Assembly (NCBI GenBank): GCA_037576195.1
Contig: CM075103.1
Coordinates: forward strand, 2,852,001 to 2,916,000
From: Phytoseiulus persimilis
Taxonomy: Eukaryota > Arthropoda > Arachnida > Mesostigmata > Phytoseiidae
Direction of reading: 5' to 3'
Length of the DNA: 64,000 bases
Part shown: in pieces, positions 34,154-47,225 of the stretch
How positions within the stretch are numbered: position 1 is the stretch's first letter
Layout of the letters: every line of letters begins with the position of its first letter
The notes under the pieces: generated by a model
Seen by the model: the letters and a program-made list of their open reading frames with translations, nothing else
Told to the model about the DNA's origin: nothing
The model's database searches: none
Position numbers and translations under genes: made by a program

Positions 34154-36016
34154 TGCTGCACTCGATGGCGAAGTGTTCAACGTCGGCATTTTCTTGATCC
34201 TCAATTCTGTTGTTTCAAAACTCGCGGAGCAGATGGTTCACAGATGACTACTGCTACAGTGAAAGTTCAGGGATCGATCGATATCGCTTCCAGTGTCAAA
34301 ATTTGCTAAATGTCTTCGTACTTTTTTTTGGGCTTTCGAAACGGCCGAATTGAGGCAGGGAGAATCTCGGCGTTCACGTCGTTAGTCGATCTCTTCTTTT
34401 CCTGCTCGTTTGCTTGCTTTGAGGCGATTGGTCGCTTGCTTTTCTCGCGGGGTTTCTCTGCCCGATAGATTCACAGTAATAGATTTTTACGGGAATTACG
34501 CTCTGAAAGCCGAAACTCGAACTGAAGATAGCGATTATCTGACCGTAGTGGTAATAGTAGTAATAGTTGGAGTAGTAGTACAGCTACACAGATAAAGTAG
34601 AAATATCAGAATTACCAGGATGATTTTAGACAGTTGCGCACCGCCGCCCCGAAAGCTCGAGAAAGATTCTGTGGAGCTCTGCGACGAACAAATCGTCCGG
34701 CGGCAAATCAGTCGTTACCTAGGTTTCTCCTTTCCTGCTGTCAAACTTGGCAAGGCGAAGGCCGGATGACCACGTGATGATTAGATCTGTACAGCTTCAA
34801 TATCCAAAGAGCGATTCCGTGTACGTTGTGTGAAAACGGATCCGATTCACAATCGAACCGAAGCCATGCATGGATGAGGCTTATGCATCGATGCGTTCGA
34901 CTGATTAGTCTACTCGACGTTTGTTTCGTCGATTTGTCAGTCGATCTTGAAATCGATCGCGCGCGCGTTTTTTGCGGATCTATTTTGTTTTGCATCTGTT
35001 TCCGCGAACGAAAGTGTCTGCGTAACGAAGGGCCTCCTCGTGTATGGACCCTCGGCCAGGCCGCTGCGCATCGGTTGCTGGTGATCTTCTTCGAATCATA
35101 CTAATCGTCATCAGCATCATGATCGTACATAATATATATATATATATACTCATCGTGTTGTTCCATATTCATGTATGTATATATATATATATTTATATTC
35201 ATATTTATAGGAATCTGTACTGTGTTTGTATGTACACGGTATATACAAAGATATCCAGCTGGTCGTTCCTCAAGCGAGTCTCGATCGGGACGTCGCCCCG
35301 TGTGTCGAACAGGATCCGTGGATGCGCGTGGTTGTTTGCCTTCTGTGTGTTGTGTTCAGCTTTCTTACACCCGGGAAGGTCTGATAAATCAGTGTTCCGC
35401 CTCGAAATAATATTATTTATATCAATAATGTAGGGTATAAGCTAGTATAATATGCTCTACAACTACCCGCTCTGTCCGTTTCTCGGCATTGACAGTTTTC
35501 TGACAAGATCATGGGGGAAGGGAGGAAAGGTTTTACCGGATCATCGTGATGAGCTTGTCCCCTCTCGTCGTCGTCGTCGTCGTCTATGTACAAAAACACA
35601 TCGGTTGCCCTCCGTGGAAATCCGAGGTGAATCCATGGCCAAACGGATAGTAGTGACACTGACCACAAACTTTGCAATCCCGCAATGTACACCGTATTTA
35701 CACTGTTGTATGTATGCATGCATGCTGGCTTGCTTGCTCTTGCTCAGTCGTATGCAGTTGAAGTGTCGCCCGCCTCTGCCAGCTTCGGGTCGGGGGTTCG
35801 TTATCGACGTCAAGCCCGGATGTGCGTGAGCTCCTCGGGTCGGTTCTTGGGTTGTTCGAGTGGTCGACAGTTCTCTGGCGCCCGAAGAAGGTCGGAACCT
35901 CTGCTGCAGCTCGTCCGTCGAGCGCCAGCCCGTCGCTGACGATTCCAATGGCAGAGTACCCGCCTTAGCGTGATCTTTCGCGAGGTTAGAAGATTCGTTG
36001 CAGATCGGAGTTCTGC
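34153..36016. other. Spacer and 3' untranslated region of the SET-domain gene
   Basis: Non-coding, with GTA-rich repeats near 34545-34590, a (TA)n microsatellite at 35131-35200 and a (CGT)n run near 35566-35585. The part just below 36017 should be the 3' untranslated region of the minus-strand SET-domain gene. I see no canonical poly(A) signal. Confidence 0.5.
35131..35200. repeat. (TA)n-rich microsatellite
   Basis: Two runs of alternating A and T (35131-35148 and about 35176-35192) separated by a mixed A/T-rich stretch. Confidence 0.85.
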
Positions 36017-39000
36017 TCAGTAGAAACCCGGTTTGTAGCCGGCTCCGGAGCCGCCGTTGTTAGTTCGAGGACGAGGCGGGCCCAGATTCGAAGCCTTCCC
36101 GTGGTGCGGACCGTTGCTCATGTAGCCCCGCTGACTTCCCACGACAGCCATCGCGGCCGCTGCCGACGAACCGACGGCGCCGAGCGAGCCGAGCGGAGAT
36201 TTGCCACCACGCTGAGCCACGACGCTGTTTGAGGCTTGGGGCACGTAGAAAACCTGCTGGGGTCCGTTGGGGGTTTGCACTGTCGCCGTTGGAAAACTGG
36301 CTGAAGGATAAGCGGTCGGAACCGCGATGGACGCTGGCGCAGACGGATTGGTCGACAGATCGCTCGATTCATCTGCACAGAGGCCAAACTCGCGTCGCAA
36401 CCTCTGACTGAGTGGTTCCCGACGACTTTGGGGTGAGTCCAGCAGAGAAGAATCAATGTCTCGTTCCCTCTCGGGAGTGTCCGGGAACAGCGCCGATTTG
36501 TGCAGCGTTGATGAAGCACTAGGTCCACTCGGGACGTTTGACGTCTGCAACAGCTGCATTGGAGGCGCCGTTACTGCGGCTGGTAGACCTGTAACGACGG
36601 GCGGGGGTTCGTTAGAGACTCGTTGCAGAAATTCGAAAGCCGCTTTCATGAGCAGAAAGAATGCGCGCCCACAACTCACTGGATATGATCGAGGACGGAA
36701 GGTGCATCATCGGGTTCGTGGGGTCTGAGATACTCTTGCTCCGGCCCAGCGATATTATCGACGATGGGATGACTTTGTTGTTCGAGAAGGGACCGGTGAT
36801 CTTGGCAAGGTTTCCGAGCAGCTCATCCGACATCGGCGCTAGCTTAAATCCAGTACTCAACTTCGGCCGATCGATCGTGTTGTTGTTGTCGTTGTTATTA
36901 TTATTGTTGATCGTACTGTTTCGAGCAGGTGCAGCGAGGGCAGATTGTGCTGATCCTGATGCCGGCTCGCTTCGTTGTCTTTTGAGATACTCGGACAGAC
37001 TGACTTTCTTCTTGCGGTCTTTCGGCGGCTCCCTCTCGTTGGCATGACGCGAGAGAAGCCTGAAAGGCTCCATCGGCGGGAGGCGCGTGGGAACATCGCC
37101 AGCAGTCACTGTTGGCGTCGGTTTCCCCGCCGCGACCGGCGCCGTGGAGACAGCTTGCTCGCTGTCCACTTCGTCCAATGTGGGTGTTGTCGAGCCTTCG
37201 AGTGCCACGTCGTCATCGTCGTCCTCGTCCATACCTTCCTTGGAAACCTCTACTTTACCTCCGGACACTTCTGGAAAATCAAGAGTGAAACTTTAGTTTG
37301 AGCGAGCCTGGGAGACATCGGACAAAAGGCGCAGAGCGAAACGATGCATTCGTTTTGCAGCGTGTGAGCTGGCAGAAGGAGTGGGGAGGAAAAGGTTCTC
37401 ACCGGGAGCAGTGGGCGTCGAACTCTTGGTTTTGTCCTCATCGCATGGAGATTCCCTTTTAGCGGTCGAAGACGCTTGTGCTGTTTCTGACCCAGTCGCA
37501 GTCGCGGGTGCCGCTTCTTGAACTGTGTGCGATACGCAGTCCTGCCGCTCATCCTCTGTCTCGCTGGTCTTGACAGACTCACTCGGCGAACTTGCAAGGC
37601 TTTCTCTCGGCTTCTGGTGCACAACCTCAACAGGTTCATCTACAGAGCTCCTTTCCTGTCTACTTTCCCGGGGTCGATCCTTGCGATCCTTCCGTAGTTT
37701 GTCTTTCTTGTCCCGGTTCGATCGATCTTTCTCCTTTAGCTGTTGACGGAGAGCTCCTTTCAGGAAGAGTGCCCGAGCGAACGGATCCGTGTCGTCACAC
37801 AAGATGTCGTCCGGAGCCGGGACGTCGTGTTTCTCCTTTTGCTTTCTGCTCGACTCCTTCTGCGTGTTCGTGGACTTGATGCTGGCGTCTTTGGGATTGT
37901 CCTTGGGTGACTTCAGGTCTCTGCTATCTTTCGGAGGTCTGTTGGCCGGGCATTTTTCTTTGGAGGACTTGCTGCTCGTCGAATCGCTCCTCGACAGCTT
38001 CGAGGCCGGTTTCGACTCTTTGTCGTCCTTCGCGGGCTTCGGATCTTTCGAATGGGAGTTCTTATTGTAGCTACTGTTCGCGCCCGTGTTTCCCTCTTTG
38101 CTGGGTTTGGCGTCCTTCTCAGCTTTGCGATGTTCGATCTCTTCGCATTGATCCGACTCGAGCTTGTCAACGATCTTCACTTCCTTGTTCTTGGGATGTT
38201 TCGACTCTTCCTTCGGAGGGGCCACAGGGGTCGCTGACGACGATTCCTCAGGACGTTTCGGCGCGGAATTCCTCTCTTCTGACTCGGAATCGGAAATCAC
38301 GGATGACGTTCGCCTACCGACGATGTCCTTCGATGATCTACGGGCTTTTGATTCTTTCGTGAGCAGCGGAGCGTTTCTCTCGACGGGCTTGGGAGTCTTC
38401 CCCATCTCCTGTTTCACATCCTTCGCGGCTGGCGTCTGCTCGTTCGAGCCCGAATCGGGGCTCCCAGACTGCTTCTCGACCGCGGCGTCGTCCTCGATCG
38501 AATCCACCGCCACGGCCAGTTTGCTGATGGTACTTTCTGTCGGGACAACCTCGCTTTGACTTTGATCCTCTTTATCGACGTCCATGTTTCCATCAACAGG
38601 TGGTGGTCGCCGCTGCTGCTGCTCCTCCTCGTCCTCCTCTTCGGCGGAGTGCCTCTCAGCATCGGCCGCGTCGACTTCTTTATCGTTGACGACATCGACG
38701 AGGAGCTCTTTACCGTCATCGTCGTCATGGTGATCGTCCAGATGAGGAGAGTCCGTGAGGGGACTGGGGCTGTCGATGGATTCGCGCATCAGCCGTCTCT
38801 TCTTCAACGGAGTCACCAGGTCGTGCGTCGTGTTGTCGTCGTCGGTCGCACTGTGAGCTTCGTTTGTGTTGGTGTTCATTCCCAGATGCGCCGCGTTGAT
38901 TCCGGTGTTGGACGGGGAGTGGGCTTCGGGCGTGCTGTCGCCGTCGTCGCACATGGCCTGTCGCAGCCACCGTTTTTTCGCCGAACCAGCTCCGGTCGTG

Positions 39001-42000
39001 CAGTTGCTGGTCGTGCCCTGTTGGGTTCCTGCGACCGCCGCGGTGGACAGCGAATTGCTCCGTCGCAGGTGCGCCATCGCGTTCCCGACACTGTGGCTGT
39101 CCCTGACGAAGCACACGGACTCCTCTTCCTCTTTGGGGCATCCGCCGCCGCCGGGAGGATACGATGGAGAATCGCCGCCAGAAAGGTCCGAAGCCCCGTT
39201 GTGCTTCTCCTGCAGCCAGCCTTGCATTAGCAAACGCTTCGATTTGGCTGGCTGAGCGAAGCAGTCATTGGAGTTCTGGCTGTGGCTGACTTCCGAGCAG
39301 CCGCTGATAGTTCGCGCCCTGCCCCGCTTCATGGGCGTGTTGGACGCGCTCTTGCGACGACCCTTCTTCGCGCTCGCGGCGAGACCACTGCTCGATGACG
39401 GCCTTTCGTCCGATGAGCCGTCGTGGTTTGCAACGGCACTGAATCTCCGCTTGTCGGCGGGGTCCTTCCCGGGAGTATGGCGATGTTCGGCGGCCATCTG
39501 TTTCCGCTTCTGCTTCTGCTCCAGCTTTTCGAACGCTCGCATGATCGCGTCGATTTTCCGCTCCTCGCGAGTCATCTTGCGCTCGGAGCCTTTGTCCTCG
39601 CGGACCTTCTCCGCGGCTTCGCCTTGGTTATGGTGGCTCGTCGTGGTGTGGATGCCGTCTTGGCTTTCGGCCAGCTCGGTTTTAATGTCGAGCTCATCGG
39701 TGACCTCCTGCTTGATGGTCACATCCGCTGCCATCGATGACGTCCTGCGTTTCCGGACCGCGGCGCATTTCGTGGGCGAGGGGGGAACAGGGTTGGACAG
39801 GGGCGACGCGAGGGAGTCCGTGGCCGTCGACGTCACGGCTTCGTCGACTTCGATCATGTCGTCGGGATCCTCCTTCTCAGTTTTGATTTTCGTCGCGAAT
39901 ATTGCTGCTGAAGGTGCTGAGGGCGCCGTGGGCGATGACAGGCTCGCGACGCATGCGCTCGGCGGCGTCGGGACCGGAGCAACGGCCGTTGCCGTGGTTC
40001 CTCCAACGGCTGTCGCTGCGACCGTTGTTCCCGCAGCCGCGGGAGACGGAGTTCCCGCTGTCGAGGGAGCCGGTGCCGTCCCCGATGCTGTCAGGCCGGA
40101 TGCAAGCGGCGACGACGCCGGGGGTGTCACGAACGCAACGGAAGTCGAGAACGTCGGTGACTGCAGAAGTTCCTTCGAATCCTTGCTGGGAGGCGACAGG
40201 CGCAACGATGGTGGTGAGCTCTTGTGGGTTATGGGCGTAATCGGTGACGAAGCGACCGGACCTGTCGGGGGCGGAGATGATGAGCGGAGGCTCGACAAAG
40301 ATTTCCGTTCGCTCAGCGAGAGTTTCTTCGGCCGAGTGGGGGTTTGCGGTTGCTGCAGAAGGTGCTGGTGTTGTTGGGATTGTTGCTGCTGGATTGGGTG
40401 GTGGTGGTGGAGGTTCTGATGTTGCTGAGAAAGTTTGCCGCGACAGTTCGTGGCTCGATATTTACAGTTCGATGTCCGTCCACAAGCGCAATCCAAACCC
40501 GATGCCGGTGGAAGCTCGAAAGCGATCGTTATTTCCTCCTCGTGGCGAACGCCTCTGGGACCCGCCACGATCCACAATTGGAGGAGGCCGTTCTGGACGA
40601 CGTGCCGCAGTTCTGAATTCGGATGACACGACCTGCGCACCGCGCGCGCTTCGTTCCCGTAGCGTCGGGAATCGACACAGAGTGTTTCTTCGAAATCGTC
40701 GTCTTCCTCATCCTCCGAAGAGTCCGCTCGGTCGCGGTCCGAGTTCGCCGTCAGCAACTTGCCGGTCGGCGAATAGAACAGCACGTGGTGTTGGCTATTC
40801 TTTCGGTTTCCGTTGAATTGATCCATTATCATGAAGCGACCCCGAATCTCAGCAATGGGGAAACCCGGCTCGAAGTGGGTTGTGGCGACAAGACCTTTCG
40901 TGTCGCCCAGGCTGACTTCACACAACCTGCAATCGAGACCGAGTTCAAGGCATCTGGAGGAACGAAGTTTTCGAGGGGATCATCGGGAAGAGCGAACAAA
41001 GAGATTATTTTCGAGCTGAGCGAGTACTCACCGATAGGGTTTGGTCGAATGCAAATCCATGATCCTTTTGAGCAGCACTTCTTGTGCGGCCGAGTTCCCT
41101 CGCAGCGTGAGAATCTGCACCTCTGGCGTGTACTGATTGATTATCGACTCCTCGTACGACTCGTCGTCCACCATGTCCTCGGAATCGGCGACGTCGATCT
41201 CGGTCTTGATCCCCGTCGCCGAGCTCCGGAGATGGTTCGTTCGGCTATACGACCCCGAGGGCGATTTCGGATGGACTTTGCCGCTACTCCGTAGCTTCGC
41301 AAGCGCGTCTTGGGCTAGGAGCTTCCGTTTAGCGGAAAGTTTTCCGTTCTTCAGAGTCGGCCGCTTGCCAGGCGTCGTCGTCGGGGAACCGGAGATGCCT
41401 GGCGTTGACTGGGAACTGAGTGGCGACTTCATGCCACGCTGTGCATTGTTCTCCTTCATCTTGCCTTTGACAACGTTCCGGTTCCTGAAGTTCTTCAGGA
41501 TCTGCTTCTGTTTGTTCTTGAGGAAGCGTCGATTGAAATGTTTCTTTGCGAGTCCGTTCGAGATGCCGCTCACGTCGGAAATTCCAACATCGAGGTAGCC
41601 GTTTATCCTGTGGAGCAAGAAACGATGATGAGAACCGGGACGCCAATTATCCCTCTTTCCCTCGAGATTAGCCCGGAAATCATGCAGAGCTCAAAAAAGC
41701 GGTTCGGCGACAAGTGCCGTGAGCCTCACCCGTTGTCCTCGGACTTCTTGGGGTTGACAGAGCCTGTTTCAGCAGTGCCGCCCGCGGAGTTCCGGAGCGG
41801 TGAAAGTTTATCCTTCTTCCTCATCTGGAGGGATTTCGCTCGCGTCTTGTCGACCCGGCGTGGTTTGCACTTCTCGCAGAAATACGATTCCGGAATATTG
41901 TTCTTATCCAGTCCCATACACTCGATGTGCTGCCAAACACCACAGCCATCACAGCAGATCATGTACTCGTCGTCATGGTTGAAACCACTACACAGGACCC

Positions 42001-43665
42001 GAGAAGAGAGACGGCGTTAGACTGGCTGTGTTTCGTTCTCCTCCTCACTCATCTCTACTAAGGATTATCACCCGCATTTTCTAGATCATCATCAGAGACT
42101 GGAAGTTGAGGTCTTTTTTTTTTTCGAGATTATTCTCACACGGCAAGGGATCAATCCCAGGTGGACGTTGGAATAATTTCGAAAAATCAGCCACACTTCG
42201 AGGCTCCACTCATCATCTATGATTGAAGGACATCTCTCGAAGGACTTACCAAACGCATCGCGTTATGCTCTCGTCGCCTTCGGACCAGTTGTTGGCCAGG
42301 TCGTTCTGCTTCGACAAGGCGTCGTCGTAGGGCACTCGGCCCTTCTCCTTCGCTTGCGCAGCGTTGACGTTAATCTCCTTCCGACGGCGTTTCTTCTGTT
42401 GTCGCAAGAGACCTTTCTCTTCCCGCGTGAGGCCGGCGTTGAAGGGGTGATGCGGTCCGGGTCTCTCCGGAGAGCAGAGGAGGCCAACTGCCGACGTCCC
42501 GCCATGAGCTGCGGGGCTGCTATTTTTCGTATGATGTTGTACGTGCTGTTGAAACTGATGATGAACAAGATGGTTCGTTGCCGTAGACGACGGATGCTGC
42601 GCGGCAGGAGTCAGGGTCGACGAAGTCGGTGGCCGTCCTCCCGCGCTTCTATTACTGATCGTCGGATGATGAGTTGCACTTGGATGGGCTTGATGATGGT
42701 GATGATGAACCTGAACTGTCTGAGTTACGTGGTTCGCGTTCGCATGATGAAGGGGTGACGTACGCGCCTCTTCGAAAGGTAGGTACGACGGCGGCGGTGA
42801 AGCCGGGGGTGTGGGCGGCGGAGGGGCGCCGTAATTGTGATCTTGGTAAGGTAGACCGATGTGCGCCTTCCTCGGCGTGGGGTTCGGCGCAGGAACAGGC
42901 TGATGATGGTTTGCAGGGACAGCTTGGAACGTGTAGAACGATTCCACAGAACTCCGCTGATTGGAAGGTTGATTGGCGGCACCCGCCAACAACGCTAGTC
43001 CACTCAAACCCGCGGACGGTTGGGACGAGGCTGCGTCGAGCGGGATGCCCGACTTCGTAGGTGTGTTATGCTGCCCCGCCGCCTGGGTTTGGTGTTGCAT
43101 CGTGTTGTGACAATAAAGCAGGAGCGCGGCCGCGGCCTCCTCGTCGTCCGTGGGACCTTTCGGAGACGCCTGGACTCTCTGCCGTTGCACCACGGCATGG
43201 TGACTATTCGCGAGTCTCCTCCTATTGTTGTTGTTGTTGCTGTTGTTGTTGACGATGTTGTTGACAGTGGGTTGACAGTTGATTCGACGCACCTGGTCGT
43301 GATGTTGACCGTGGACGGGGGGAACATGCTCGATGTCTGGCTCGCCATCCGAATCGGGCAAGGGCTCTTTCGACGAGGCCGAAAGGGTTTCCTCCGTATC
43401 GTCGCTGTGATGTCCGGTGTCATCGTCAGCGTTATTATTGTTCAAATATCTATTGTTATTGTTGATGTTGCTCGATTGCCTCCTCCGGTCCCTTCCCAGA
43501 CGACGGAACTCCTCTTCCTCCTCGTGTGGTAACAGAGGCGGAGGTGGTAAGTTCGAGAAACTTGTCATAGCAATCTGTATAACAGGGGTGATGGCTTGCT
43601 CATCCCAATAAGTAATCGGTTGTTCATACGAACTCGGCTTCCTTCGTGGTGGGCATCAACAACAT
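36017..43665 (-). CDS. PHD plus SET-domain chromatin regulator, KMT2E/SETD5/UpSET type
   Basis: Exons in transcript order: 42250-43568 (start ATG), 41730-41987, 41032-41607, 37403-40926, 36680-37270 and 36017-36588. Phases close exactly for 2279 residues. An extra upstream exon 43630-43665 (MLLMPTTKEAEF) is possible and would precede it in phase. Residues about 238-260 contain GLPYQDHNYGA plus a PPTPPASPPPS tail, nearly identical to the N-terminus of human KMT2E. DHNY there is an HCF-1-binding motif. The PHD finger (residues about 438-482) has CVCGF, MICCDGCGVWQHIEC and CEKC. The SET domain (about 690-870) ends with a post-SET-like CACGRTSNCKY. Where active enzymes have NHSC it reads RRSCHPN, as in KMT2E and SETD5, so methyltransferase activity is doubtful. 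The rest is long, low-complexity and charged, with Asn runs. In flies UpSET limits histone acetylation at promoters. Confidence 0.93.
42789..42857 (-). other. Conserved HCF-1-binding motif region of the SET-domain protein
   Basis: Encodes residues about 238-260. The tetrapeptide DHNY fits the HCF-1-binding consensus (acidic, His, any, Tyr). The flanking residues GLPYxDHNYGA and PPTPPASPPPS are shared with vertebrate KMT2E, although the rest of the N-terminal exon is unalignable. Confidence 0.8.
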
Positions 43666-44419
43666 AGACACGGCATGGAGAAAGATACATCTTAATCCAC
43701 GGTTCCTGCAACGAGCGAGAATACGTTAGTTTCAGTTTGTCGAGACTGCAACGAGCGTTGGAGTAACATTACGACCTCGATTATTTCAACCGATCGATGT
43801 GGGAAGAAGGTTGAAACAACCGGAAGTCGATACATACGAGGTTGAAATACTCGGGGTTGTACAGCAGTGTAATCTGAATTGTCATTCTCGATATGACACT
43901 GTATTTGAAATCGAAAAAATCGGCGTTGAAAAAACCGAGATTGTTATGTATAGGGAGTAGCTGAACAATATCGGGAAAAACAGAAAATTGCATGGCCACG
44001 TCAAGCTGGTGCTTGTGCATTTGACTAGCGTTGCCGTAGTGCCCACATGAGACGGAGCTTCCGACTCGGAACAGATTTTTAGGGATACGCTGAATTCTTC
44101 ACTTTTCCATGAGTTCCAGTCGATCTTGGCAACTGAGCCGCAATGCAAATGTCATAATTGCTGCTTCGTTGCTCTGCAGCGAGTCGCTTGAATCAAAGGC
44201 ACCGTGCCAGAAAGCGCTCGCGACATGTGTACATTTTCTTGCTTGCTCGAAAATAGAGTTTGCATCTGCTCGCCTCCTGACTCAAGCCGAGGTGATTAAT
44301 ATTCTCAGCAATTCGTTCCAGTGCATCCCATATCCTCCCGGATCATTCGTCTGGAATCCATAGCTGAGCACGCTTGTGCGCAGAAGCGTCAACCTCTCGC
44401 AAGAAGTATTTTCCTCAAT

Positions 44420-44437
44420 CCCCCCCCCCCCCCCCCC
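44420..44437. repeat. Poly-C run (18 C)
   Basis: Uninterrupted C tract, upstream of the SET-domain gene. A second, 14-base C tract lies at 52686-52699. Confidence 0.9.
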
Positions 44438-47215
44438 ACTTCATAGATAACCGAGAACGAGTCATCGTCAAGTGGGCCTCGCGTCATCACCCTCAGACAT
44501 CGAAAGTAACAAAGGGAATAACCACTCGGAACGAGCGCGAAACAGTCAAGCGCGCGTGTGAGAATCTGAGTGAGAGCTAGAAGTATCAAACACCGACGAC
44601 GGGCGGGCCGGTGAGCGAGGAGGAATTCGGAGACAAGCGAAGAGAGGATTTTCCTTACATTTGTCCAAGGTTAATGTTTATACACACTTGGAAAAATGCC
44701 AATGGATTTCTGGAAGCCTCGTCGGAGGACTCCTGTTGTTTCGCAGTTTTCTCCACGTACAGGGCCGATGTTCACAAGAATTTCTCAGTTCACCGCGTGC
44801 GGGGCTCGACTCGAGAGATCACTTACGACCTTCCGACAGTTCGCGCGAGTTCCAACCCAGATCCGTCGATGGTTTCCCCTCTCTGGCGTCCACTCACTAT
44901 TGCGAAGGAATCTATGTGTTGCATGGTACTCTCGAGTTCACCCGGATGCCTTCATAGGGTTTGAATTCGTGGTCGATAATTTATTTTTCATGCTAACCCA
45001 GTGGCCCACAAATCCAGTGCAGTGGCGGTGGCGGCGGCGGAACCGGTCGCACACCAAACTGCTTTCCATGAAAGGTTGTTGAACCACCTTCTCACTCCCC
45101 ATCACCCAACGAACAACAAAGGGCTGTTGCTCCCTCCGGTGGTGCAGCAGCAACTACTCCTCCCGTCTCTTGCTCGCTGCTCTTTCCCTAAGATGGCTGT
45201 TTGAGTTAGCGTGCCTGTGTGCATGCCTGTCTGTCTGCCTGCCCGGTTGGCTGGCTGGTTGCAGATCGCCAGCGACGGTTTTCTCTAGCGCGGCGCCGAA
45301 GGTGGTGGCGGCGGCGGCCATCACGACCGACCGCCAAAGAGTGGCAAGCTTTCTAGCCACTGCCTCAACTCGAGATCTGGGCGACAGGGCTGCAGGCGCA
45401 TAGCGCTAAACTCTCAGCGGTGGCAGCCCTGCTAGCAATCCATTCTGTGCCATAGGAACCAACATCGCTGACTCACACCCCGGCGCCGCCTAGCGATCAA
45501 GGCTCAAAACTTTTCTGTTGCACCCTCTGCTGGAGGCAACTGAGAGGGAGGAAGCCAGCCATCAAGTCAGCCGGCCAGCAAGGCAGGTGACAGCAAAGCG
45601 GCGGCGGTCGGGAAAAATTCGAAGCAACTTCCGAAGAGGCTTTGACATGTTGACATTCGGAATTCCAATGCGAACTCACAAATGTATGAGTCGATTCAAC
45701 CTCGACTTCAACGATGAATTGAGAAAGGTGGAGGACAGAATTTGTTCTGAAGAACGGACTCTTTTCCGCTCGATAACCGCTGCCTCCGCCTGAATCAATC
45801 GATCCTCTGAGAGAGGGGGCGAGCGACAGATCGATCGATCAATCATTCCGAGCGGAGGAAGGCTGCCTCGAATGATAGATGACCTTCGGACTTCCAGGTA
45901 TCGGTTTCATTGTAGTGAAAACTTGCTCCTGGAAATCATGAGCGTTTGTTGCATAGTATTGTTTGTCTGAGTATCCGGGTGTCCGTAGGCTAGTTTCCCA
46001 CTCGCTCCGCGAGTTCCGCTGCGCGTGGTGGCCTCCCAATATTTAGTATGTAGTAGGACGACTACCCGAATCTGCGCGCGCAACTAAGCGCAATTGGCGT
46101 AAGCGCTGGCGACCCTTCGTATTCGTGTTCGCGCGCGCTGTTGATGTCCCTAACTCGAGTTCACTCTATCTATCTTCGCATCTAACAGCCTCCCTTTCAC
46201 AACGATTGCTATCCTCGATGTATGAGTGTTCGTGTTGCAGCATCGTTCGGTACGTTATGTATCAAGGTCTGCTCACCGCCCGAGTTCAATTTCTGGCTCA
46301 AAATGGCTCAGTGCGTCCGGATAGACGACTCGAGCTCTCAGTAAGATATAAAGCGAGGAAAGAAGAATGGAGTGAAGCGTCGTGGGCCTAGAGAAGAGCA
46401 CACGGGAGGGGAACGGAAAGACAGAGATCATTCTCGAGCCAAGGAACGAGGGAACCGCGTCTTCGTAGAAAAGCCGCACAGGAAGAGCGTGCAAGCCGTG
46501 GTAAGGGCCGCCATGTTGGAAAGCTGCGTTGCGCACCGCAGACATTGAAAGAGACCCCGCTTCAAATCGCTGATTTGATTCAAAGACCGCCTGAACGAAT
46601 ATCTCATCGTAGTTATTCTCCTGTCGACGGTCCTCGAAATGAGTAGCGAAGATTCAATCTCATCTCCGTCCATATATAACAGGTTTGTCTTCGAGGAACG
46701 TTGGGAAGTCAGAAGAGAAAAGTGAGAGGAACCGAGTGCCTCACTGGCGGCTCCAAACCGGTCGCGTAACCATGGAGCTCGTTAGGGACGACTACGGGTA
46801 CGAATTTGTTTGTGCCCTCGCATGAGAATGAAGCTTTCGATCTTCCGTAGGATCAAGCATCATTTTCGTTCGATGTCCCGCGTTTCGGATTCTTCGCAAA
46901 ATGAGTTTGAACCGTTGAGCGCGAATCGCTTCCTCTTGGCTCTGTTTGGGCACGAATCATTATTCATTCAGACCTTTATTCCTCATCAATTTATTCAATG
47001 CCTTAACGCCAGGGGTACGGCAGATCGAGAAGATGAGTGAGGCTGCACCGTCTCAGAGTACTCGATCAATCAATGAAGTGACTTGCAAAAGGGCACCTCG
47101 GCCGTTACTGCGGTTGTCAACGTCAGTGCTGTTCTCTCGACGCGCGATCGCTCGTTTGTCTGTCTCTACATCTGTCTGTATGGCTGGCTGTCTTTCCGTC
47201 ACATGTTTGCCCGGA

Positions 47216-47225
47216 GGGGGGGGGG
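47216..47225. repeat. Poly-G run (10 G)
   Basis: Uninterrupted G tract within the repeat-rich upstream region of the SET-domain gene. Confidence 0.85.

Noticed and set aside
38556-40419. Long plus-strand open frames (one of 383 codons) opposite the SET-domain gene
   Set aside because: They are the complement of low-complexity Ser/Lys/Glu-rich coding sequence with few stops. The minus strand has consistent exons, phases and family motifs.
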